From Holtermannia corniformis (lineage: Eukaryota > Basidiomycota > Tremellomycetes > Holtermanniales), in the NCBI GenBank assembly GCA_001599935.1, contig BCIJ01000025.1:148770-212769 (forward strand): 64,000 bases of DNA, read 5' to 3'. Each line of letters begins with the position of its first letter. The stretch's first letter is position 1. This document shows, piece after piece, positions 1-10,981 of the stretch. The translations under genes were made by a program, and so were the position numbers. Under the pieces are notes generated by a model. It was not told the DNA's origin and did no database searches. It worked only from the letters and a program-made list of their open reading frames with translations.

Positions 1-145
1 CTAGGACGTCTACCAGCGACAGAGGGCTCACTTGGCAGAGCGGGTCTTGGCTCGTAGTTGAAGACACTGCACTGCTCGCAAAACCCGATGAAAGTCTCGG
101 GGTGCCCGCAGCCAGGGTGCACGACGGCTTTGCGCGCCGTGTTTG
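1..145 (-). CDS. 3' part of an unrecognised gene running off the left edge (partial)
   Basis: On the minus strand an open exon follows a plausible acceptor (CTAGTTCAG) and stays open to the window edge. It encodes a Cys/His-containing stretch with HPGCGHPETF followed by GFCEQCSVFNYEP, which looks like part of a small zinc-binding module. I do not recognise the family. Upstream exons, if any, would lie at about 150-750 and were not resolved. This rests only on one open frame and its protein-like composition. Confidence 0.3.
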
Positions 146-835
146 CTGAACTAGGTGGTATGTCTCCTATGGTGAGTGGAGTAGGAGGCAAGGGCCACGA
201 CTGGCTATGGCTGCTCTTTTTCCCGTCGGAACTCATGCGAATAGAGCTGGGAGGCTTCAAAGAGCCCACGTTTGAGATATGCGCTTTCGGAGCTCGGGGT
301 TTAGTGAGTTGCGAAGCCACTCGGCGACTTCTCTCAGTACCGACATTTGGAGCTCTCCACATAGCACATCGCTCCACTTGTACTCTCAGTACATGTCAGG
401 AGAAGAGGGCAGCCTTCCAACAAGCGCATCCCATCGCCACCGCGTTCGCCCCGAAGGCCGTTCCGTACTACTTTCCCACGACGCGCTGTTGCCGAGTGCC
501 ACAGTCGTTGGCAACAACAAATGCGACGGTAGAGCGTCAGCAAACATCACGACCAAGATTCCTCAAACCAGAGCACAGGCGCAGGATCAGCACAGGGAGG
601 GAACCAGGGAGGCTCAGATTGCTCCGGGGACCGTTTGAGTGAGCGAAAATCATACAATGACCTCGCCGCGAGGCAATACGACGCCTGGTGGCGGACGACG
701 AGCAAAGAACCTCGGTGAGAGGTCCTACTTGCCTTTCAACCATGATCCAAAGAACCTCGGAACGTGCGTAGACTGAATTACACCACTGGCTTGATGTTGA
801 GCTGAAACGATGACCTTAGACGTACAGGCAAGCCG
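146..835. other. Intergenic stretch, nothing assigned
   Basis: No frame here combines a start, splice signals and protein-like composition. It presumably holds the 5' region of the CENP-C gene on the plus strand and the upstream part of the partial minus-strand gene. Confidence 0.4.
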
Positions 836-2911
836 ATGCCGAGCAACGTCCGCCGGCGCTCGGATGGCTTCGAGGACATTGACGACTTCTTCATGTCGCC
901 TCCTCCCGAGCAGTCGACAACTACCAGTATGAGCGCTATGAGACCTTCAACAGCAAAGAAGGCGGCAGGATCCAGTGCGAGGGCGCAACCGCTGCCGAAG
1001 ACACCGAGCCGCAAGGGCAAGGGTCGGATGAGCGATCTCGCAGGGAGCGACGCTGAGAACGATGGCACGGGCCTAGTAGGGGACGAGGATGACTCGCCTG
1101 GACTTGGTATGTGTGAGAACACGCATAGACTACTCAAAGGCTCACTGGGACACAGAGGACTTCTCGACGCCAAACAATCAAGCTTATTTCTCGACCATGC
1201 GAGGTGAGCTGCTGTTCGTTCCGTGTAACGCAGCTGACATGCACAAGATCCTCCACCATCAGTCACACTTCCCTCTCGGTCTGCATTGGCTGCAAGCTCG
1301 CCTAATGTTGGCTTCAACGCCATCCCCTCCCCGCGCAAGTCACTCGCCCATAAACGGCTCAGTAAAGCTACGTCGTCGCGAGGGATGAGTCCGCCCGATG
1401 ACGAGGACGATGAGGAGCATGATATTGCCAATGGACACGATGCCGGCTCGTCCGATGTCGAGGCGGCGCGAGACGCCCAGCAATATCGGAGGAAGAGTGT
1501 CCGCTCAGACCGAGAAGTTGATCCTGAGGCAGACACAGACCAAGAGCAGGAGAGCGTCACGCATGGCGTGGAGGCCGATGTGGGCGATTATGACTTTGTC
1601 GACGATATGGCTCAGGGAGGGGATTATGAGGACGATCAGGGCGAGGAGCCACCTCAAGAGGAAGACCAGCAGCAAGAGGCTGCCGGACAGAGTGGGGAAG
1701 AACCATCCCCACCTCCGACGAAGAAGGGCAAGGGAAGAGCAACGACCGATCCTGCGCCAGCACGAAGAAAGGCAGATGTAGTGGCAAAGCAGAAGTCGAG
1801 TCGGCCGCCAAAGCCAGCCAAGCTCGGCCAGATCGAACGGCGGACAACTCCAGGTAACCTACGTGAGTCGCCTTTGTCATGTGCGGTCAATCAATTGACA
1901 ACCAACAGCACGCGTCGCTGACGAGCATGCCGGTGTCAACGGTGTTCGGCGATCGACTCGCGCTCACATCCCACCACTCGAATACTGGCGAGGCGAGCGT
2001 GTGGTGTATAAACGCGCACCTACCATGCCCGTCATCTCTGAAATTGTGCAGGTGCCAAGAGAGCCGTCAGTGCCGCTTGCTGCGAAACGGCATCGAACTG
2101 GTCGGAGTGCATCCTCCAAGCCGCGCGCCGAACGGATACAGGTCGAAGAGGATGACGAGGTTGGCTGGGATGACGGGACGAACCCGCTGGGTATCACGCG
2201 CGAGTACGGTACCGAGGAGGATAACTATCGACGTGAGTCTGCGTACCGGTCAAAGGCGACGGCAGCTGACGTGAACAGGGATCGCATGGCCGTGGAGTAA
2301 TTTACGACCTCGACCGTCGATGGGAGGCAGCTTCTTGTACGAAAAAGTATTCGCCGAAGACCAGTTCCTCGCCGGTGGTGTCGTCTGGATTCCCATCGGC
2401 GGCAAGAAGCCGGGCAAGGCGTCTGGCGATAATGCCTACGTGCGTTTACTGCATCTCTCTATCCCGTGCTGATCAGCCGCAGTTCTTCGTGGTGTACAGC
2501 GGCGCCGTCAAGGTGGATGTTCACCGCACAAGCTTCATCATGGCGCCTGGCGGTTCTTTCTTCATCCCTCGAGGTCAGCGAGAGCCCTTCCAGGAATGAG
2601 TCATGGCTGATATAACACCAGGCAACCACTACACTGTCGAAAACGTGTCTCAGACGCGCGAAGCCCACCTCTTCTTTGCACAGGCACGCAAGCTGCGTGC
2701 AAACGAGAAAGACGAGGAGGTTGAACGCAAGCTGCGTGGCGTTCAGCAGTCACCGCCGGCTGTTGAGAATGAGCTCGGCGAGGACGTGGAGGATGACGAG
2801 GGGTCCGTCGGGGCCGAGGCTGCTGCTGTTGCTGAAGAAGATGGGGACGAGGAAGAGGAAGAGGAGCCGGCGCCACCACCGAAAAAGGCCCGAAAGCAAG
2901 GGAGGAAGTAG
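836..2911 (+). CDS. MIF2: Inner kinetochore protein CENP-C/Mif2
   Basis: CENP-C binds the centromeric CENP-A nucleosome and organises the inner kinetochore. Seven exons join in frame (836-1106, 1156-1203, 1248-1862, 1909-2232, 2279-2439, 2483-2573, 2622-2911), giving 599 residues. The diagnostic CENP-C motif RRSTRAHIPPLEYWRG starts near residue 325 (nt 1947). The C-terminal cupin dimerisation domain follows, with LAGGVVWIPIGGKKPG, FFVVYSGAVKV, APGGSFFIPRGNHYTVEN and HLFFAQ. The N-terminal region has DFFMSPP and the small exon 2 segment EDFSTPNNQAYFSTM. Long acidic low-complexity stretches lie between, and the tail is acidic then basic (KKARKQGRK). Introns are 43-49 bp. An extra upstream coding exon cannot be excluded. 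The family call is secure. Confidence 0.95.
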
Positions 2912-3036
2912 ACGCGCAGGATTCTGGGTCACTCGTGCTTGTAAGCAAACCAATCTGTTGTCCGCCGTGCAGTGCATTGTCAAGGATGCAACGCGTCATT
3001 ATAAGTCGCATAGCCCATCTTACACTATGTTTCAAG

Positions 3037-5755
3037 TCAAGCAACCGCACCGAGCTCTGGCGCTTGAGACGCGGCAGAAGACGCAGCTTGGTCGCTACTG
3101 TCCTTCTTCGCGCCTGGCACCGATTGACTGCCAGCAACGGGGTTTGAGCTCGTACAAGCATCACTCGCAGGTGCAGACTCGGCGTCTTGCTCATTGTCAT
3201 GCGCAGCATTTTGCTTGCCTTTCGAGCTGAGGCACACACTGATCAGCCAAAGCCCGTAGTCGAGCTAGCGACGCACCTCTTGCGCCCATACAGCACATTC
3301 CGCTTGAAAGCTTGCATCATACTCTCATCCTGCTCCTTCTTGCGCGCCGCTTCAGCTCGCTGCCGCAATTCGTCACTCTTCTCCTGTTCAGTCTTCTCGT
3401 GGCTAATGTGCAGCTTCTCCTTCATGTCGTGGGTGATTTGCGACTTGGCTTTGGAGAAACGACCATAGTGCGATAGACTGGAGAGGTCAGCTGCTGAATC
3501 ACGCTTCACCGGCGATCATCTCACCCCCACAGCACCTATCTCCACATCAGTAACAAAACAGTTATAGCAAGCCTGACCAGACTCACGGTAACGCTCTTGC
3601 CGACCTTTACTCTTGACAAGTCGGCACCCATGTCCTCCATGCGCGCGATGAACGACTTGTAGTGCTGCCCGCGCATCAGCACTGAATGACAATGCTGTCG
3701 CGCCGCTGACCTCGATCGAGCTTCTGTAGTGCCCACTGAGCGGACTGATGTTCTTGATCAAGCCATTCTTGACCACGATCAGCCCTGCCGAAGTGACTTT
3801 GCCGCCTGACAAGACTATACTGTGCGTCAGTGCTTGCTGCCAGCATCCATACCCAACGCACAGGACGAGTGCTGAAACGTTCCGCTCGTCTTGATCCCAA
3901 CAAAGAGGTTGAATTTCATATCGCTGACATAGATCCACGTATTCTTCCTGTGCACCCATCAGCTTGTGTAAATCCTACCGCGAGCAAAGCCGCACCTGAC
4001 CGTCTTGCGCAACAGATTCTGCGCCATGCCCGCGGGCGTGAACGCCGCCTTCTTGCGCTGTAGCCAGCTCTGGTTCTCGTTCCCTACATAATGCGTCCCT
4101 TGCTCCTCTTGCAGGTCCGAGCCGGACAAGGAGGAGGACGACGCAGATGACGAGAGCGAGTCTGAGCTCATGCCATTGATCGGTGGTTCGTCTTGCGCGG
4201 CGCCAGAGTCTTCGGCGTCGATCGGGATCACACCGCGTCCTTCGCCTGCGTCTTTCCACTTGTTGGGCGATGTATCGACCTTTACGTCAAGTCAGTCGCA
4301 TCGAGAGGTCAGCGGGACAAGGCAGCGTACGTGCTCGCCATTATGCGCCCTTTGGAGTCTGTCAGTGGGTGAAAGATGACAAAAAGCACACACCATCTCA
4401 GTAAGCCGTCTTGTCCTACGCGAACCAGGTAGTTCAAGCGCTGTTCGGCCGAAAGATATCTGCAGCGTCGCGCAAACCAGTCAGCCCTTGCTGCACTCGA
4501 ACCAGTACACTGACGTGATCCGCTCTTTTTCAAGCTGTTCCCGCGGCAGTTCTGGCAGATCAAGAGTCTTGCCCTCTCCTCGGTCGAGCCTGGCAATGTT
4601 ATCTCGGCTCTGAATAGCGTTGTACCGGGTCGCTAGACTGACCACCTGAAGAAGTTGTCTTTGGTGTCGGCGTCTTTCCACGCTCTAAAGTAGAATTTGA
4701 GATTGCTGCCTGTGAGGAATCAGCTGCTTATCCGTGTAGCGGCAGCATTACCGACCGTATCGGTGCTGTAGTGTCGTCAGCGACGTCGACCCGAGCACGG
4801 CCTGAACTAACCTTGCCATCGAGCATCTCGAGCCTAGCCAGCTCAGTACATGTCCACCACACCACTCGACACATCACATACCAGTGCTGTTCCTCGAGCC
4901 CCTTGCTAGTATAAGGCAACGGTGCCGTCTCGCCCTTCCCCCCGTCTCCTTTTCCGATGCCCAGGCTCAACACACCCAACAAGCTCGCCTTCTTGTGCCT
5001 GCGCCTCTTGTCCTTGGCTTTCGGATCGTGGTCCAGACTCGTATCGTCACCTTGCTCTTGACCCTGTTGCGGCGCCGAAGCCGATTGACCCGTCGATGGG
5101 CCCGGACCATCACTTGGCGTGACGCCGTCGTCTTTCGACGACTCGTAGAGCCCGTTGCCTGTCTGTAGGCGTGTTGCCGCGTTGACGCCGCGCCGCCATC
5201 GAGTCTTGGGATCGTTGCGGTTCTCCAACGCTGACTTTTCGTCCGTCTTGTGCTCGGTCTGCTTGACGAGCTCATCCCAGCGGTTGTCCTTGTCTCTTTA
5301 GGCGGCGCTGGTATCAGCTCTGGTGTTTCCACCACTCGTACCTCCGACTTACAGCTGCACACCCTTCATCTTGTTGCGAACCTGGTACCCTCGATAGTTT
5401 CTTTGCACGACAAGCTGTGCACCGCGAGACCAGGTGGCGAGAAGAAAGGAGGCCGCACGCACACACGGTCAGCCCGGTCCCCGTCCTAGCACGCTAGCCA
5501 AGTACATACCGCAGCTGCATCGTGCTGATCCCTAGCCTTGGCATCCTGTCCATCATTCCCGTGCTTCAGCGTCTGTCCATCTCCAGAGTCTCGAACGTCT
5601 GTCGTTGTCTCTTCAGTTTGTTGCTGGTTCGGTGCCGAGTCCTCATTGGCGTTGCCCTCGGTCGTGGACGGTGAGGGGTCTGTACACTCGCTTCCCCCAA
5701 CACCCTCCTTGTCCAGTTGGGCTCGCACCTTGTCTGCAAGAGATGGCTCGGGCAT
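3037..5755 (-). CDS. IQ calmodulin-binding-motif protein, conserved fungal family
   Basis: This multi-exon gene starts at ATG 5755 (MPEPSLADKVRAQLDKEG) and stops at 3037. The exon around 5350-5430 encodes an IQ motif (LVVQRNYRGYQVRNKM), a calmodulin or myosin-light-chain binding site. The next exons give KTRWRRGVNAATRLQTGNGLY, then a conserved fungal segment with WFECSKG-like, LDRGEGKTLDLPELPREQLEKERI, YLSAEQRLNYLVRVGQDGLLRW and later NQSWLQRKKAAFTPAGMAQNLLRK. I recall this arrangement from uncharacterised fungal IQ-domain proteins. The C-terminal part (3243-3509) is helical and charged, with SHYGRFSKAKSQITHDMKEKLHIS. The final exon is Ser/Ala-rich. The middle exons were not fully resolved. 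Molecular function is unknown. Confidence 0.8.
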
Positions 5756-6066
5756 TTGTTTGCGTGCTGATGCGTGTCACGCTTTGTTGACACGGGTGGC
5801 GAGTAGGATTGGTAGGTCCTGTTACAAAAAGTAGGCTGTATAGCACAGACTGATAGCTGCGGTCTCTGTTTTCCCTGCTTTCGAGCGTCAATCTACAACT
5901 CTACAAATACGCCTCTGATCCGCTATTTCGAGCGAGCTGCTGCGGGCGAGCATGCCGCCACCGTGAGTCATCTGGCGTGCGTACGTCGCCTCGGACCGTG
6001 TCATGTTGGCATCACTACTCAAGCTTGCATAGCGATACAAGATGGCATGCACTCGTGTACTCTAGA
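5756..6066. other. Intergenic: upstream of the IQ gene and downstream of PYM
   Basis: 311 bp between two genes that both run leftward. It should hold the PYM 3' UTR and the IQ-gene promoter. I see no further gene; the plus-strand open frames here are G-rich shadows. Confidence 0.5.
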
Positions 6067-7029
6067 TTATACAGCTCCGGTCCCAGGTGAATCTTCGCGC
6101 CGCCGCGGACTCTCCTGCGTCTCGACCACTAATCGTCTCACTCGTTCGCTCAGCAGTCCGATCCCGACGCCGCCGGGGCGTACTCGGACTTCTTTCCGGA
6201 CTCGCGGTGATTCCGTATTTGTGGGTGGTCGTGGTGGGGGAGTTGAAGGGGAGGGTGCGTGTGCTAGTCCGGGTGGACCGGTTTGGCCTTTGGTAGCGCG
6301 CGGGGTGTGGGGTCTCGGTGGTCTACTTGAGTGTAGAGAGGGGACGGGAGAGGGAGCATTGGCTTGTGCCGGTGTTGGTACAGGTGCTGGAGAAGACTTT
6401 CGCCATGCACCTTTAGACGGCTTTGGCGCCGTCACCGCCGGAGTCGCAGAGGTCGATGCCGTCGTCACAGGCGGTGCCAACACTGGCGACGGTCCTGCCG
6501 CCTTCTCCACCGCCGGCACGTCTTGCTCCCCACCTTGATTCTTACTCTCCATAGTTTCTCCAGATTCCGCTATCCGCTCTCGTTCCGTCTCCTTCTCGTC
6601 CCCATCCTCACCGTCATCCGAATCCCAATTCCGACCTTGAGCAACCGCCTCATCCGCTAGCCCAGCTAGCCGCTTCTCCTTTCGTTTCTCATTCTTCTTT
6701 TGCGCTTTCGTCTTGGCTGGCCCCGCTACGGCCACGACCGGCTTGGGCGCAGCACCGGGCACGCTACCCTTGCTCGTATCGTAGATCTGAGCTCGGGTCG
6801 ACCGGAAGCGCGAGACGTCTTCTTGGGGTGTGAACCCCGGTCGAATCCGGCGTTCCTTGCGCTCCCTATAGTTGACGCAGTCTGTCAGCAGCCTGTCAAT
6901 TCACAAAGCGCAGATTGGTACCAACGTCCCGTCATTGCGCTTGCTGGCTGGCACGACGCGCTCCAGAGTTCGCGGGTCGACGACGATGCCTGATGTCGTC
7001 TGTTCCGGGTTCAGAGGTGGTAGTGACAT
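6067..7029 (-). CDS. PYM1: Partner of Y14 and Mago (PYM/WIBG), exon-junction-complex factor
   Basis: PYM binds the Mago-Y14 heterodimer and removes exon junction complexes from translated mRNA. Exon 1 (7029-6922, 36 codons) encodes the conserved Mago/Y14-binding start: GIVVDPRTLERVVPASKR then NDGT. After a 60-bp intron (6921-6862) the second exon continues RKERRIRPGFTPQEDVSRFRS, the second half of the signature. A Lys-rich segment KAQKKNEKRKEKR and a long acidic, Pro/Ser/Thr-rich tail follow. The total is 300 residues, and the frame fits only with the acceptor at 6862. ATG 7029 (MSLPPLNPEQTTS) places the motif at the usual N-terminal position. Its presence fits an intron-dense genome that depends on the EJC. 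Confidence 0.9.
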
Positions 7030-7563
7030 CGAACGAGAGTCGTATGTATTCACAAGCGCTCCAGTGCGCACGGTCGAGTCGACTATGGTCTACAGCTACA
7101 GACGATCGTGAAGGGGTCAGCTGCCGTCTCGGCGTTATCGGAGTTAGATTTGCCTACTAGTCGGTACTGACCCCTTTCCCGATAACGGGATCAGATCTTG
7201 CCACGTGCGGATGCCGCTTTTCGCCGAACGGCTCTCTTCGGTTTCGTCGATTCTCTTGGCAGCATTTGCCGTCCCTGACTCACGCGCAGTCGCTCAGCTG
7301 GTGCCGGCTACATCGGATCACTGATCCGAGCTGACCGAGTCTAGGCTCCAATCTGATACCATCTCAGCTGATAACCAGGTGGTGGCGGCCGCCGAGCCGA
7401 CGCCTCGCTAACTTTTTCGAGCATTCTTGCGGACGAGCTGGCGCCGGCGTACGACTGAAAATTAGGGTCGGGCCTGTACTGATGTATAGAAGGGGCAGAG
7501 GTGGGGCTGTGGAGCTTCCCACCTGCTCTTGCACTCCTGACCACTGCTACTGATCGCATCACG
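7030..7563. promoter_or_regulatory. Divergent promoter region, PYM and siderophore transporter, with GATA boxes
   Basis: 534 bp separate the start codons of PYM (-) and the transporter (+). GATA elements lie at 7181-7186 (CCGATAAC), 7351-7359 (ATCTGATAC, one base from the fungal iron-repressor consensus ATCWGATAA) and 7368-7374 (CTGATAA). Fungal siderophore transporters are commonly repressed in iron by GATA factors of the Urbs1/Sre1/Fep1 group, so these are candidate operators. Binding is inferred. Confidence 0.45.
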
Positions 7564-9897
7564 ATGCAGGCGCAAGACTCTGAAGCCCAGTATGGCTACG
7601 GTGCACACGCACCCGACACTGTCGACCACAAGCACGAGACGAGTTCGCACTCGGGCACACACCATGAGATTGAAAAGCCCATCGAGGCCAGTCCGGGTGT
7701 TGCGCGGATCATTGCGATCCGTGAGGCAATGACGCCCGCGTTGAAATGGATGCTCTTCCTTGGTGGGTTCAGGACCGGACGTTGGCAATGGACGCGAGGG
7801 CTCACCGAGGCGGGATAGGCGCATTCATCGTCGCGTACACTTATAGTATTGACGCTACTGTGCGCGGCACACTCCAGGTGGGTTGGCGCTGCTCGTCAAA
7901 GCCATCCACTAACCGCGCGCCCAGCCATACGCGACAGCAAGCTACTCGCAGCACTCGCTCCTGGCAACCATCAACGTCGTCCGCGGTATCGTCGGTGCCA
8001 CCATCCAAGTACGTCCCCTCGCCCCCGGATTGCAACGCTCACACCCGCAGCTTCCCCTCGCGAAAATCGCAGACCGCTTCGGTCGGCTCGAAGTCATCCT
8101 CATCTCCATCGTCTTTTACGTGATCGGCACAATCGTCGAAGCGACCGCGACCGGCGTGAGCCACTTTTGCGCCGGTGCAGTCTTGTACGAGATTGGATAT
8201 ACGGCTATCATCCTGCTGGTCGAGATCATCATTGGCGACACTACGAGTCTGCAGTACCGTATCTTGTTGTCGTATGTCCCAGGCTTGCCGTTCCTCGTGA
8301 GTGTCTTGTACCGCTGAAAGAAGAGTCACCGGGCTGATGGGATAGATCAACGCTTGGGTTGGCGGTGATGTCGCGCAAGCAACTCTGCTCGGTACGACTT
8401 GGCAATGGGGTATCGGCGTGAGTCCTAACACTGTCCCTCTCGGCTCGTTCGTCTGAGAAAGACTAACGCCCTGGCGCATAGATGTGGGGCATCATCTACC
8501 CCTTCTGCGCTCTGCCGCTCGTCTTTGGCCTCTGGCTCGCACAGCACCGCGCCCGTCGCTCAGGCAAGCTAGCGGGCTTGGCATCACCTTACTCTCAACA
8601 AGACTTTTTCGTCGCCCTCTTCTGGGAACTCGACGTCCTCGGTCTCATCCTCGTTTGTTCCCTCTGTTTGCATCGCCTCAACCGCAGCTGACGCAACGCC
8701 GTCCAGTTCGCAGCTATGCTCACACTCATCCTCCTGCCGTTCACCCTCGCAGGCGGGTTCGCGACCTCGTGGAAGACGGCAAAGATCATTGTCATGCTCG
8801 TGATTGGTGTCTGCCTCGTGCCAGTGTTTGCAATTTGGGAGAAGCGCTATGCGAAATTCCCCGTGATCCCGGGCAAGGTCGGTCTGTCAGGATCGAGCTG
8901 TGTAGCGGAGGCTAATGGCACCGTAGGCGCTTGCAGACCGTACCGTCTTGGGCTGTGTTGGGATCGCAATCGGGTTGAACACTGCTTGGTACCTGTACGT
9001 CCTTGAGTCAATGCCTAGCCCCACGCCACAACTGACGCAACCTAGGCAAGGAGACTACCTGTACACGGTCCTAGTCGTCGCCTTTGACCAATCCGTCAAA
9101 TCCGCCTCTCGCATTGCCTCACTCTACTCATTCACTTCGATCCTCAGCGGCCTCGCACTCGGTCTCGTCGTGCGCATCGTCAAGCGCGTCAAGCCGTTCA
9201 TGATCTTTGGCGTACTCTGCTTCATCCTCGCGTTTGGCCTATTGATCCGCTACCGCGGTTCAAACGTGACAGAATACGCTGGTATTGTCGGCGCTCAGGT
9301 CGTCCTGGGTTTCGCGGGCGGCTTGTTCCCATATCCTGCGCAGGCACTGATTCAGTCGACTGTCAAGCATGAGTGTGAGTTGATATCCGCCACGAAGTGA
9401 TGGCGAGAGATGCTGATGCACGTTAGATCTGGCCGTGATGACGGCCCTCTATCTGTCGGCGTACCGCGTCGGCTCAGCCCTCGGTAACACCATTTCGGGT
9501 GCGATCTGGACCCAAGTATTGCCCAACCAACTCGCCCAACGCTTCCCCAACGCTGTACGCCTCCTCTCCGTCCCTTAAAGACAGCACTGATCGATCTCAG
9601 ACAATGGCAGCAGAGATCTACGGCGACCCCTTCACCTTTTCCGCCCTCTACCCCGTCGGCACCCCCGAGCGCACCCTTGTGCAAGAAGCCTATTCCTACG
9701 CCCAGCGCATCCTGACAATCACGGGCCTCTGCCTGTGTATCCCGATCCTAATCTGCACCCTCGTCGTTCGCAACAACTACTTTGGCGACGTGCATAACGC
9801 CGTCGAGGGAGATGAAGAGATCGTGACGGATCACAAGGGGGCCAGCGCGGCCAGATTTGGAACGGGCAAGTGGATCAAGGAAAAGGTCAAGAACTGA
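7564..9897 (+). CDS. Siderophore-iron transporter, MFS family (Sit1/Arn/Mir type)
   Basis: This predicted plasma-membrane or endosomal importer takes up ferric siderophores by H+ symport. It starts at ATG 7564 with a polar, His-rich tail ([18 protein letters not shown]) and is interrupted by many short introns. Family landmarks follow in order: [15 protein letters not shown] in the first membrane segment; [158 protein letters not shown]; and [15 protein letters not shown] with [16 protein letters not shown] near the end. These are typical siderophore-transporter motifs. The tail is charged (KWIKEKVKN). No siderophore synthetase is in the window, so this may import xenosiderophores. Confidence 0.92.
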
Positions 9898-10296
9898 GAG
9901 TATCGGTGGATCATGGTGATCGCAGACATTCTCAGCTCTCAACACCCTCTTTTATAGTATTGGATGTCATTAGGCATTCGACTCGCACTTTGGGTTGGGC
10001 ACTGCGAGCAGCAACTGGCTGAGAGCTGGCTAGTCGGCGTCCTACACTCCAGTCACTTGAAAGGACTCGTCGGACTCGCAACCGCCGAACTCGAAGCCGT
10101 CACAGATGTGCCGTCCTTTGCGCTCAAGCGCATGTCAAAGGACGGCGTGTTCTCCCACACTGTTGTGCGCCAGAATCCCTGCGCCTGAAAAGAGGGTGTA
10201 AGCAGACATAACTTGCCATCGCGGGCTCGCCGCGCCCCGGCAGCGCTCTTCCTGTGACGCCTACTCACGCTCGTTGGACGGTCAGATTAGTCATTG
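9898..10296. other. Intergenic, no gene seen
   Basis: 399 bp after the transporter stop. Short open frames lack splice or compositional support. It should contain the transporter 3' end and the promoter of the next plus-strand candidate. Confidence 0.4.
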
Positions 10297-10905
10297 ATGC
10301 TGGCGCTGCAGTTACTCGCGCTGTGCGTGGTGCCATTGGCTTCGCTGGCGAAGCCGTTGAGTCGTCGACGACCGAATTTGGGAAGGTTGCGCGGGCGCGA
10401 CACTGAATCTCTGGGCCAGCATATCCAACGTGTGGCGCAGTTTGCTGCATGGAGACATCTACTGACGCGGAACAACGAAAGCAATGGCGAGAAAGCCAAA
10501 ATCTGGAACTGCGGCACGGGTTGCAACAATGGTGGTTTTACACTGGTAAGCGCGGTGACTGCATTTCGGAAGGGTCGCTGAGAGCACTACAGATGACAAT
10601 CACATTGCTTTCACGGGATATAGTGAGTGACACGATGCAGACATCAGGCTGATGCGCTACAGGCGAGTGTCGACGTTCAAGCCGATTCCCAGCCGCGCCC
10701 TTCACAGCCCTTTGGCAGTCTGAAGGACGTCCAGGGTCAGTCTGGGTTGCAGTTTGTGATTGAGTATACATACAATGGATCAGGTCGATCATGTTGTCTT
10801 TGGTCGTCCGTCTTTCTGCTGTCCACTTGGTCGGTCCTGAACGTGCACATGGAATTCAAAGATATTGAAATCATTGATGAAGGAATAATCCAACGCTGTA
10901 CTTGA
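10297..10905 (+). CDS. Candidate small secreted protein (hypothetical)
   Basis: ATG 10297 opens a frame with a strong signal peptide (MLALQLLALCVVPLASLA), then a basic segment (KPLSRRRPNLGRLRGRD) and IWNCGTGCNNGGF. Two phase-0 introns (10546-10592 and 10623-10662) keep the frame open to a stop at 10905, giving 173 residues. The first exon is convincing as coding; the downstream exons are less so, and the last is AT-rich. An alternative is a frame starting at ATG 10449 spliced to give FYTDDNHIAFTGY. I recognise no family. It converges with the NTPase gene, 76 bp between stops. Confidence 0.4.
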
Positions 10906-10981
10906 TCGTCACATGCCGAGCGGTTCGCATTACAGATATTCGTCTCGTCGATCACAACATACTGGACACGACGGCTAGGGT

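Noticed and set aside
5963..6538. A 191-codon plus-strand open frame rich in Gly/Arg
   Set aside because: It lies antisense to the PYM coding exon, which has a clear family signature on the minus strand. Its composition follows from the complement of a Pro/Ser-rich sequence.
7564..10905. A siderophore biosynthesis cluster around the transporter
   Set aside because: No NRPS, ornithine monooxygenase or acyltransferase is present; neighbours are PYM and a hypothetical protein.
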